Below, one piece after another: positions 1 to 6,853 of a stretch of 17,498 bases of DNA; the stretch's first letter is position 1, and each line of letters begins with the position of its first letter. Origin of the DNA: Bacillota bacterium (GTDB taxonomy: Bacteria; Bacillota; Clostridia; Acetivibrionales; DSM-1351); assembly GCA_023416275.1 (NCBI GenBank), contig JAEZIB010000042.1, positions 1 through 17,498 of the forward strand, given 5' to 3'. The notes under the pieces are model-generated. The model was given only the letters and a program-made list of their open reading frames with translations. It did not search any database and was not told the DNA's origin. The position numbers and the translations under genes are program-made.

Positions 1-1964
1 CAGACAAATATCGCTATGACAATAATGGAAATACAATAAGCAAAACATCAGAGACAGTCAAGCCAATTGATTCAACACTTCAAAGCAAGGCTACTGTATT
101 TAAGGCAGGTCAAAGCCCTACAGGAGAGAACGCTTGCTATGATGAAATAACACTATATGAGTTTGATGTTTGGAACCAGCTGATAAAAACAACAGTAAAG
201 GATAAGAGAATATCCTATTCCTACAATGGTGAAGGCTATAGAGTATCAAAGGATATAAACGGTCAGACCACTAATTACCTGTATGAAGCAGACAAGGTAA
301 TACTGGAGACAGATGGAGCAAACAACCAAGTAGCTAAAAATATCTACGGCTTAAACCTGCTGACAAGAACCGCAGGCAATGATACAATAAACTATATGTA
401 CAATGGCCATGCAGATGTAACCGCACTGCTAAATCAAGAGGGAACAGTAACTGCAACCTACTATTATGATGCCTTCGGAAACATAATAGAGCAAACAGGA
501 AACGCCAACAACAATATCACCTATGCAGGCTACCAGTACGATGGCGAAACAGGACTTTACTACCTCAACGCAAGAATGTATGACCCAAAGATAGCAAGGT
601 TTTTGCAGGAGGATACTTACGCAGGAGATAGGAATGATCCGCTGAGTTTGAATTTGTATACGTATTGTGCGAATAATCCTGTTACATATTTTGACCCTAC
701 GGGGCATGCAGTCGCAAAAGAAGGAACACGAGGAGATACAGTACAAGCAATACAGGAAAAGCTAAATAAATTAGGATATAATGTAGGCAAAGCTGATGGA
801 GTCTTTGGAGAAAAGACAAAAGCAGCTGTAATAAAATTTCAGAAAGATAATGGATTAACAGTTGATGGTATTGTCGGCAATCAGACATTAACAGAAATAT
901 ATTTTGAGCAGAGTAAACAAAGAGCAAAAGCCAATGGAATAACTTTACCAGAAGCACAGAAAGCAAAAGTCGGTCAGCTAAGTGGTAATGTATCAATAAT
1001 GACAGATGCGAAGTTTAGTCAGGCTCTTCAAGGTATTAATGAACTAAAATCGAAAACAAATGGAGGTTCCGTTAATACAGATGTAAAAGACAACGAAATA
1101 GTAGTTAATAAAGTAAATTTTGGTTCTACAGCACCAACATCAGAACCAGTGACATTAACACCCCAAACTCCTGTCTCGGCTGCATCATCAGCAGAAATGA
1201 GCGCACTTACGACTAAGGCGGCAAGCATATCATCTGCAATATCAGCTTCGGATGTTGCAACGATAAATGCAAGCAAGTCTACCAATAGTGTGGGTGGAAC
1301 GGGGATTGATAATACAGCATTAAAAGCAATTGAACTTGCATGTTCATACAATACTATGAGTGCTACAGATAGAATTGAATCTCTTATAGATATAGGGAAA
1401 GGTTCAAATAACACTTTGGTAAAAGCAGCAGTAGCTCCTGCAATTATAATTAATGAACCACAAAAAATGGCAGAAAATATTCAAGCTGCAGTTCAATTTC
1501 AACTTAATATAGGTACTAATTATCAAAACCCAGAATTGTCTCAAGCTTTTGCCAGTGTATTTACAGCTTATGTAGCTGGAAAAGTATTAGAAGGAATGAA
1601 TTTGCCATCTAAGGAAACGGTTAGTACTGGGTATCATGTTACTAAAACTGAATATGCAGAATCTATAGCTAAAAATGGATTCAGAGAATCAGCTGCTGGT
1701 CGTGCAGGTGGTGGAGGTGTATATGTTAATAATACTCCAGAAGGTGCATTTGCTGAGTTTAGTAAATATAACCCGCCTGGAACTCCAAATACTATGTTAA
1801 CTGTTAAATACAATGCAGGTGCTAATGTAATGATAGAAAATCCAGGAGCACACATTAAAGGACCATTGCCGATATTTGGTGATACTTTAACGTTTGAATC
1901 CACACAGTTACCAGGAACTTATAACACTATAGTAAGAAATGGCTCAATAGTTATTCAAAAATAA
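1..1964 (+). CDS. RHS/YD-repeat polymorphic toxin, 3' part, with PG-binding and ART-like C-terminal domains
   Basis: The frame is open from base 3 to the TAA at 1962-1964 (653 residues seen) with no stop, so the gene begins left of the window and the ATG at 396 is internal. YD-type repeats (YRYDNNGN, YSYNGEGYR, YYYDAFGN) lead into the RHS core signature at about 531-707 (GLYYLNARMYDP, RFLQEDTYAGD, NNPVTYFDPTGH). A peptidoglycan_binding_1 domain follows at about 714-899 (LNKLGYNVGKADGVFGEKT). A long Ser/Thr/Ala linker (about 900-1620) separates it from a C-terminal domain at 1623-1961 (GYHVTKTEYAESIAKNGF, GGGGVYVNNT). Known of the family: RHS proteins form a shell that exports a variable C-terminal toxin. 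Inferred: the last 110 residues resemble ADP-ribosyltransferase-like toxins (His in YHVT, Tyr in GVYV). The linked zinc protein would be its immunity. RHS identity is sure; the toxin activity is tentative. Confidence 0.93.
   Translation, partial: DKYRYDNNGNTISKTSETVKPIDSTLQSKATVFKAGQSPTGENACYDEITLYEFDVWNQLIKTTVKDKRISYSYNGEGYRVSKDINGQTTNYLYEADKVILETDGANNQVAKNIYGLNLLTRTAGNDTINYMYNGHADVTALLNQEGTVTATYYYDAFGNIIEQTGNANNNITYAGYQYDGETGLYYLNARMYDPKIARFLQEDTYAGDRNDPLSLNLYTYCANNPVTYFDPTGHAVAKEGTRGDTVQAIQEKLNKLGYNVGKADGVFGEKTKAAVIKFQKDNGLTVDGIVGNQTLTEIYFEQSKQRAKANGITLPEAQKAKVGQLSGNVSIMTDAKFSQALQGINELKSKTNGGSVNTDVKDNEIVVNKVNFGSTAPTSEPVTLTPQTPVSAASSAEMSALTTKAASISSAISASDVATINASKSTNSVGGTGIDNTALKAIELACSYNTMSATDRIESLIDIGKGSNNTLVKAAVAPAIIINEPQKMAENIQAAVQFQLNIGTNYQNPELSQAFASVFTAYVAGKVLEGMNLPSKETVSTGYHVTKTEYAESIAKNGFRESAAGRAGGGGVYVNNTPEGAFAEFSKYNPPGTPNTMLTVKYNAGANVMIENPGAHIKGPLPIFGDTLTFESTQLPGTYNTIVRNGSIVIQK
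1623..1961 (+). other. C-terminal toxin domain, ADP-ribosyltransferase-like (tentative)
   Basis: This is the segment after the linker of the RHS protein. It has the order His in YHVT, a helix with IAKNGF, then a glycine-rich GGGGVYVNNTPEGAFAEF, a beta strand MLTVKYN and another VMIENPG. This HxT ... I..nGf ... GgGVYv pattern is typical of small ART-fold domains such as the HYD1 group (established pattern recalled, not searched). A third catalytic residue cannot be assigned by eye. It could instead be a different small toxin fold. Confidence 0.45.
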
Positions 1965-1977
1965 GGAGTGAATTTAG

Positions 1978-2343
1978 ATGAAAAAGGAAATTAAAATGGT
2001 ATATGTATATAATGCAACATGTTTTGACTGTAACACTAATAAAAAGGTTTATTATACAGTTGCAGATTTTGGAGAAGCTCCAATTATAAAGAAATGTGCC
2101 CAATGTGGTGAGCTATATTGGTATACACCTGATGACGAGGCATATATTCAACCTATTGATAAGCAGTTGTATGGGAAAAAATGTGAAAAATGCAAAGCTG
2201 ACTTAATAAATAATTTAGTTCCAACTCATAAAAATATTCAATGCTGTGGCATAGATTTTTCTTTAGACGATGATTTCGCTGGCTATAATATACCGCCAGC
2301 AAGGGAAATGGAACAAGTAGAAGTATATTTAATTTATTCATAA
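1978..2343 (+). CDS. Small double zinc-ribbon protein, candidate immunity protein for the RHS toxin
   Basis: A 121-residue acidic cytosolic protein with no signal or membrane segment. It has Cys pairs at C15/C18, C40/C43 and C69/C72, plus H84 and C89/C90, which reads as two zinc-ribbon modules. The start is fixed by AAGGAG at 1963-1968, which overlaps the stop of the toxin gene, leaving 13 bases between the genes; this implies translational coupling. Known: immunity genes sit directly downstream of RHS tips. Inferred: it neutralises the ART-like domain by binding it. I do not recognise a named family. Alternatives are a small regulatory or accessory zinc protein. A terminator follows closely, so the toxin and this gene end one transcript. 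Confidence 0.8.
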   Translation: MKKEIKMVYVYNATCFDCNTNKKVYYTVADFGEAPIIKKCAQCGELYWYTPDDEAYIQPIDKQLYGKKCEKCKADLINNLVPTHKNIQCCGIDFSLDDDFAGYNIPPAREMEQVEVYLIYS

Positions 2344-2358
2344 ATGAATGTAGAAAAC

Positions 2359-2393
2359 GGTCACACAGTTTCGGCTGATGTGACCTTTCTTTT
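2359..2393 (+). terminator. Rho-independent terminator after the RHS/immunity pair
   Basis: Inverted arms GGTCACACAG (2359-2368) and CTGaTGTGACC (2375-2385) around loop TTTCGG, with one bulged A, followed by TTTCTTTT at 2386-2393. It sits 16 bases after the stop of the zinc-ribbon gene. Confidence 0.8.
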
Positions 2394-2396
2394 ACT

Positions 2397-2571
2397 ATGA
2401 AACCTGAAAAACAGCTTATATTAAAGGCTGTGAGGTCTGCAACTAATGAGCAAGTGGCTATACTTTGATAGATACCTATAAGTAACCGCTTTAACAAACA
2501 CCTAGTGTAAAATTCCTCCAACCCTGACATTCCTAAAATCGAATATCAGGGCTGGACCTTTAAAAAGTGGA
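2397..2571 (+). other. Short coding remnants between terminator and orphan RHS tail
   Basis: Frame at 2397 gives a 23-residue protein-like stretch (MKPEKQLILKAVRSATNEQ...) that stops at 2468. A second open stretch runs from 2506 into the next ORF without a stop and without a usable ribosome site. These look like the worn 5' part of a former gene, perhaps another RHS cassette; the family is not recognisable. Confidence 0.3.
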
Positions 2572-3063
2572 TTGCAACAAAATAATAAAGCATCTGACAA
2601 AATTGATACTAAGCAAAGTACTCAGGGGACGAGTAATACTGGGTCAAGTAAAAGTAATTCCTATAACACTCAAAATAAAAGTAATAATATCCTTAATTCG
2701 AGTGATGAGTATGATGACCAATGGGATGATGAATATGATAAAAATTATCAAGATGGTAGAGCTATGCGAGGAAGCGATTCTAAAAAGAGGGAAAAGAAAC
2801 AAGTTGATGATGCTTTTGGAAAACGAGTTTCAAAAGAAAGAGAGCAGCAATCTGAAGATTTACATGATGCAAAGAATGGCGGTAGAAATGACGATAATAG
2901 GACATATCAGGATTTAAATAATGGAAATACATGGAGAATTGATTCGTTAATGGATAAGGTGGGTGCAATAACTGGATTAAGCGGGACAGTATTAGTCGTA
3001 TATTTTATAATCTCTGAGGGTACGAGGATAATTCCATTTAGGAATGCCATTCCTGTACCATAA
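2572..3063 (+). pseudogene. Orphan RHS-type C-terminal tail (displaced toxin tip)
   Basis: About 163 residues can be read from a TTG at 2572, but no Shine-Dalgarno precedes it and the frame is open back to a stop at 2503, so the true start is unclear. The first 110 residues are very hydrophilic and low in complexity (Asn/Ser/Asp/Lys/Gln). The end is a hydrophobic helix (ITGLSGTVLVVYFIISEG) followed by TRIIPFRNAIPVP. Recalled family knowledge: many Firmicute RHS proteins finish with a very similar YxIISEGSR..PPRNLxPVP tail. I therefore read it as the detached end of a former RHS protein whose core is missing, as occurs when toxin tips are exchanged and old ones left behind. It may instead be a small expressed membrane-anchored protein. 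Confidence 0.5.
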
Positions 3064-3073
3064 TAATTAATTA

Positions 3074-3114
3074 CCGAGTGAAATAATCAATAAACATTTG
3101 GGTATTTCACTTGG
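3074..3114. repeat. 12-bp hairpin between orphan RHS tail and TPR gene
   Basis: CCGAGTGAAATA (3074-3085) pairs with TATTTCACTTGG (3103-3114) with one G-T pair and a 17-base loop. No T-run follows, so it is a weak terminator at best or an RNA structure upstream of the TPR gene. Confidence 0.5.
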
Positions 3115-3155
3115 CTACGAGCTAGCATATGTATTTCAGAAAGGAAAAAGAAAAA

Positions 3156-3900
3156 ATGACATATTTAGAGTATTTTAAGAATGGAGAAGAATTTTATACT
3201 GATGGGAAATATTCTGAAGCATTAAGCTATTTTCAAGAATCTTTAAACTTAAAAGAGACTAATGATTGCTTAAATTATATAGGGTGTTGTTACTTAAAAA
3301 TTGGTAACTTTGACTACGCTATTAATACCTTTAAAAAAATTATTACTATTTGTTCAGACTGGGAAAGACCTATATTTAATTTAGGAAGAGCATACCTACA
3401 GTTACATAATTATGAAGAAGCATTAAAGTGTTTTGAAAGGGCAAAATTAATCAGTCCAGAAAATGAGGATGTATATTTTTATGTAGGATTATACTACTAT
3501 GAAATTGATGATTATGAAAAATCAATATCAATTAATGATTTACAACCAAAAACACAATCTTAATTTAGGAAGGTGCTATTACAATCTAGGTATTTTTGAA
3601 AAAGCACTTGATGAATTTGATATTGCTTATAAGTATGACAATACTTGTCATGATGCCATTTATAATAAAGGTATAACACAAATTGCTATTGGGAAATATC
3701 AGGAAGCATTAAATAATTTTCTAGAGTTAAAAAACATAAATCCAGATGACAGAGAAATTATGATGGATATTGCCCACTTTTACTACAAAACTAAGAACCT
3801 TGAGAATGCTTATGTTTGGGTAAATAAATTGTTGGCGATTGAGCCTGAACACGATTTAGCAAATAAATTATTAAATAGACTATCTTCACTTCTGATGTGA
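3156..3900 (+). pseudogene. TPR-repeat protein split by a single-base frameshift
   Basis: Two frames each carry half of one TPR protein. The first (ATG 3156, to TAA 3563) holds repeats with AGKYSEAL-type and NYEEALKCFERAKLISPEN signatures; the second continues to TGA 3900 with NLGRCYYNLGIFEKALDEF and KYQEALNNFLELKNINPDD. The join falls at the A5 run 3548-3552: taking out one A reads ...DLQPKHNLNLGRCYY... and restores about 247 residues. The start at 3156 is chosen over the ATG at 3129 because AAGGA (3141-3145) lies 10 bases before it. TPR arrays bind other proteins; here it may be a helper or immunity protein of the toxin region, which is inference. The break could be a real mutation, a sequencing error in a homopolymer, or slippage. 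Confidence 0.75.
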
Positions 3901-3933
3901 GTTTAAGTAAACAAATTGATAAAAATGTTATTG

Positions 3934-3967
3934 AAGGCGGCTGTCTATATGATGACCGTCTTTCTTT
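3934..3967 (+). terminator. Rho-independent terminator after the TPR gene
   Basis: AAGGCGG (3934-3940) pairs with CCGTCTT (3956-3962), one G-U, followed by TTTCTTT at 3961-3967. It lies 34 bases after the TPR stop codon. Confidence 0.65.
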
Positions 3968-4320
3968 ATGATATGCAACAAGTAGACATAAATCATATAA
4001 AACGAAACCTTGCAGTGCTGTTGATTTTACGTTTACGTTTTTATTGCTCTTGTATTTGCACCAATATTCTTTATAAATCGCTTTCTTGATAAACGTAGGA
4101 AAAAAGTAACAAAACTCAATAATTTGTATTAAAGTCAATGCGTTAGGAGGGAAACTCAATGAAGCAACTCTTATTATGTAAGTGCTAAATCTCAGTACAC
4201 CGTAACCGTCAAAGTAATCGACACTTGCACATGAGGTTATTGAGATGTTAAACTAAGGGCTTAGTGTTAATTAAGATTAATATAAAAATGACATTACTAA
4301 TTTCTAGAGGAGTAAATTGT
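3968..4320. other. Intergenic stretch with one short coding scrap
   Basis: No complete gene is visible here. The frame at 4163-4234 (+) reads about 23 residues, SNSYYVSAKSQYTVTVKV..., beta-strand-like, ending in a TGA at 4232. It starts right after a stop and has no start codon, so it looks like the leftover end of an extracellular or toxin-type gene. Nothing else was seen except AT-rich sequence that may hold the promoter of the next gene. Confidence 0.35.
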
Positions 4321-4758
4321 ATGAGAGATAAAAAAACAATAAAATATATTATTTCTGCAGCTATTATGATTACCTTATTAATTTGTGTTGGCATTGTGTA
4401 TGATAATTTTAACAAGGATAAAAATATGAATTTTTCAGTGTATTTATATTACACGACTTTTGCTGTTTTTTCATTTGTAATAGGATGTTTATTAGGAATA
4501 GATGAGTTTTTAAGGAAAGTTAGAACGACCGGGAAATGGAAGCTTGATATACCAAGATTATTGATACTTGGTATTCCATCGTTAATAATTTCTATTTTCT
4601 TTTATTTATATTATTTAGATATTTCGTGGCTTTACAAGATTACTAATTTTCTAATCAAGTATTTACAAAGCATATATGTCCAAACATTTTCACAGGTGAT
4701 TTTTGGATATGTTTTTATTACAAGCTTCTATAAATCAAGTGAAGATCAATTCAATTGA
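4321..4758 (+). CDS. Small four-TM membrane protein, unknown function
   Basis: A 145-residue integral membrane protein. ATG 4321 is chosen over the upstream ATG at 4264 because AGAGGAGT at 4306-4312 stands 8 bases before it. A short basic N-terminus (MRDKKTIK) is followed by hydrophobic segments at about residues 8-27, 42-62, 78-98 and 117-136, with a basic cytosolic loop RKVRTTGKWK between the second and third. No catalytic motif or named family is recognised. It lies in the toxin region after an orphan tip, and multi-TM proteins of this size are common as immunity proteins against membrane-acting toxins; that is only a positional inference. Confidence 0.75.
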   Translation: MRDKKTIKYIISAAIMITLLICVGIVYDNFNKDKNMNFSVYLYYTTFAVFSFVIGCLLGIDEFLRKVRTTGKWKLDIPRLLILGIPSLIISIFFYLYYLDISWLYKITNFLIKYLQSIYVQTFSQVIFGYVFITSFYKSSEDQFN

Positions 4759-4773
4759 AAGAACTAATGGTTT

Positions 4774-4925
4774 AAAGCAAAAGCTAACAACTATACTAGC
4801 CAATCTCAAATAGTTGGTGTAAAATTTGAATTAGTAAGTCAAGAGACTTTGCTCAAAATCGTGCTATAGTTGTTTATTATTCAGCCTTTCCCAATACAAA
4901 AAATAGCACTCACCTTCTTACCTGA
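4774..4925 (+). pseudogene. Decayed coding remnant with a frameshift
   Basis: Frame 4774 onward reads KAKANNYTSQSQIVGVKFEL... and breaks at about 4840; the neighbouring frame from 4842 continues RDFAQNRAIVVYYSAFPNTK... to TGA 4923-4925. Joined across the shift, they give a coherent about 50-residue C-terminus with alternating beta-strand character. There is no start codon or ribosome site and the 5' part is absent. The family is not recognised. It is probably the tail of a former gene of the toxin region. Confidence 0.45.
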
Positions 4926-4991
4926 AAATTGTAGGTGTAGGAGTCTTATCAATGGAAAGTTGGGTTGATACTCATATTACGTGGCGAATAG

Positions 4992-5003
4992 CAACTATAG
5001 TTG
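4992..5003. promoter_or_regulatory. CAACTATAGTTG palindrome just upstream of the cyclase-like gene
   Basis: A perfect 12-bp palindrome ends 6 bases before the AGGAGG (5010-5015) of the gene starting at 5024. Related half sites (AACTATA, CTATAGTTG) occur at about 4789 and 4864. It may be an operator, or chance in AT-rich DNA. Confidence 0.25.
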
Positions 5004-5023
5004 TTTTATAGGAGGATACCTGT

Positions 5024-6148
5024 ATGAATAAAAGCGATTTAACTCGGAATTTTTATATGTTAAAGGGACCGTTATCTAAAAAGGGTTATGATTGGTGGTG
5101 GCATAATTTTACTGGGTATCACAGAATTACTGGAGAACCTAGGGCGTTTTTTATAGAATATTTTGTATGTAATCCTGCGCTTGGAGGTGACAAGCCTGTT
5201 TTAGGACAGTTGCCTGAAAACCAGCTTGCAGGTATTAAGCCTTCCTATGCAATGATAAAGGTTGGTGTATGGGGAAAGGCTGCTAAGCAGATACATAACT
5301 TTTATCCTATTTCTCAATTTTCTTGCCCTAGCAACCAGTTAAATATAAAAGTAGGAGAATGTACCCTTACAGAAAAGCATATGAAAGGATGGTGCAAGGT
5401 TACTCCTAAAGAGGCAGCTGAGCATCCAGAGTTCATGAGCGATACTGGAGAAATGCGTTGGAATATCAAGATTAATAAGAAAATATCTTATCATGTGGGT
5501 TATGGGGCATCCAGGTTTTTTAGGGCTATTAATGCATTTGAGATGTTTTGGCATGCAGAAGGGATTAAAACAGAGTATACGGGTGAAGTGATACTCGATG
5601 GGGAGCCATATGATATCCATCCTGAAAAATCTTTTGGATATGCTGATAAGAACTGGGGTGGAGACTTTACTTCTCCTTGGCTGTGGATTAGTAGTTGTAA
5701 TATGAAGAGCCTTATAACAGGGAACAAACTGGAGAATTCCGCTGTAGAATTCGGAGGTGGCAGACCCAAAGTACTGGGGATAGCTTTAAATAGAAAACTA
5801 TTGGGAGGCTTATATTACGAAGGCAGGATGTATGACTATAACTTCTCAAGATTCTGGACTGGAACTAAAATCAATTTCAGTTTTGAACAGGGTGAACAAG
5901 TCAATACTTGGAAGGTTGAAGCACAAAATAGAGAATCCGTATGTGAATTAATCTTGCATTGCCCTAAGGAAGAGATGCTTTTAATAAATTATGAGGCTCC
6001 AAATGGCAAGAAGCTCCATAATAAGCTCTGGAACGGAGGCACAGGGTATGGAGAAATAAAGCTGTATCACAAAAATGGAAAGAAGAAGGTATTAGTTGAT
6101 CATATAAAAATTGATAATTCTGGCTGTGAATACGGTGAATATACTTAA
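5024..6148 (+). CDS. Tocopherol-cyclase-like (VTE1-like) protein
   Basis: A 374-residue soluble protein, with ATG 5024 set by AGGAGG (5010-5015) 8 bases upstream. The N-terminal block GYDWWWHNFTG...FFIEYFVCNPALG (residues 21-54) and the central block YADKNWGGDFTSPWLWISSCN (206-226) followed by EFGGGRPKV match the conserved blocks of the tocopherol cyclase family (plant VTE1 carries an EKNWG..FP..W.W.QCN block). Those proteins fold as paired lipocalin-like beta barrels that bind prenylated or hydrophobic ligands. Plants use them to close the chromanol ring; in anaerobic Firmicutes the substrate is unknown and tocopherol synthesis is unlikely. There is no signal peptide, so it should act in the cytosol. 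It stands alone, facing the sigI-rsgI operon tail to tail. Confidence 0.8.
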   Translation: MNKSDLTRNFYMLKGPLSKKGYDWWWHNFTGYHRITGEPRAFFIEYFVCNPALGGDKPVLGQLPENQLAGIKPSYAMIKVGVWGKAAKQIHNFYPISQFSCPSNQLNIKVGECTLTEKHMKGWCKVTPKEAAEHPEFMSDTGEMRWNIKINKKISYHVGYGASRFFRAINAFEMFWHAEGIKTEYTGEVILDGEPYDIHPEKSFGYADKNWGGDFTSPWLWISSCNMKSLITGNKLENSAVEFGGGRPKVLGIALNRKLLGGLYYEGRMYDYNFSRFWTGTKINFSFEQGEQVNTWKVEAQNRESVCELILHCPKEEMLLINYEAPNGKKLHNKLWNGGTGYGEIKLYHKNGKKKVLVDHIKIDNSGCEYGEYT

Positions 6149-6359
6149 GCTGTAATCTGCTTTTAAAGCTAAATATGGAAAGTGAGTATAAATAAAATTT
6201 CTTATTTAAAATAGAGAAACTATTTTTAAATCGTGTGGGTGTCCATTACTTTGTAAATTACAGTTATTTTACAAAAATAAATTTTGTAAATTCTTATACC
6301 AATATGTTCATAAGTCATGCGGCATGTCAAATGAATCCAATCAAGTAGTAAATATATGG
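6149..6359. other. Intergenic, AT-rich hairpins only
   Basis: There is no gene here. Two AT-rich hairpins are visible: AAAATAG/CTATTTT near 6208-6228 and TTACAAAA (6269-6276) with TTTTGTAA (6282-6289). Either could help end the transcript of the cyclase-like gene, but neither has a clear GC stem plus T-run. Confidence 0.4.
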
Positions 6360-6364
6360 CCTCT

Positions 6365-6640
6365 GTTTCACAAACCAATGGGGGGGCTTTAGTGGCGTAC
6401 ATGTTCCTTATTGAAATCTCTTTAGGTCAACAGGAATAGGTGTTATACAAGCTCTTTCTTGAGAATTCATGAAAACATCTAGATATGATGTTCGCTGTAT
6501 TTGTTTTCCATTTAATAGTGCTTAAAAGGTTTACTATGTCTCCTTGGGGTCCATTGGTTCAACAGAAACAGGTGATGAGCTAGGTCCTACAGGTGGTCTC
6601 TTTAGATCAACAGAAACAGGTAATATGCCAACACATCTTA
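6365..6640 (-). pseudogene. Decayed copies of the rsgI proline-repeat coding region
   Basis: Read on the - strand, 6540-6630 gives ILPVSVDLKRPPVGPSSS and then PVSVEPMDPKET before a stop, and about 6365-6460 gives TPIPVDLKRF, a stop, then GTCTPLKPPH. These are clear but worn versions of the 16-residue unit GPGTPPVPxDPxxPPx of rsgI. They carry stops, frameshifts and a G7 run (6381-6387). They lie past the present rsgI stop and beyond the palindrome at 6654-6827, so they look like the disconnected 3' end of an older, longer gene or of a duplicate. Confidence 0.7.
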
Positions 6641-6653
6641 AGGATTATTGAAG

Positions 6654-6827
6654 GGGCTGTTGCGAAATGAAAATTTATGTATACCGATGACTTTTTGCTT
6701 GAATAGTACCCGAGTGCAGTATATATCAATGTTTATTTTCGGGAGCAATCCATAGATATTTACTGTACGGGAGCACTATTCAAGAAGTTAACTCGTAGTT
6801 ACATTTTTTCTTGTTTTACACTAGCCC
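6654..6827. mobile_element. 174-bp imperfect palindrome, MITE-like
   Basis: The ends are GGGCT (6654-6658) and AGCCC (6823-6827). The outer about 28 bases of the two ends match at roughly 18 positions when one is inverted, including ATGTA. An inner arm of 30 bases at 6698-6727 (begins CTTGAATAGT, ends ATATC) pairs with 6755-6784 (begins GATAT, ends ACTATTCAAG) at about 24 positions, leaving a 27-base loop. No ORF is inside and no convincing target-site duplication was seen. It starts 26 bases beyond the rsgI stop and separates it from the decayed repeats. It could instead be a large structured RNA or terminator. Confidence 0.55.
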
Positions 6828-6853
6828 ATCTTTATTTTCTGTTAAAAATTATA

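Noticed and set aside
2567..2917. 116-codon + strand ORF overlapping the orphan RHS tail
   Set aside because: Its translation is Met/Ile/Lys-rich noise in a shifted frame, while the 2572 frame ends in a recognisable RHS-type tail.
3791..4159. 122-codon - strand ORF
   Set aside because: It overlaps the TPR gene end and its terminator, has no ribosome site, and no recognisable protein character.
6653..6690. IS6-family insertion sequence end (GGGCTGTTGCGAAAT resembles such ends)
   Set aside because: The likeness is limited to a few bases, there is no transposase, and the sequence is better explained as one arm of the 174-bp palindrome.
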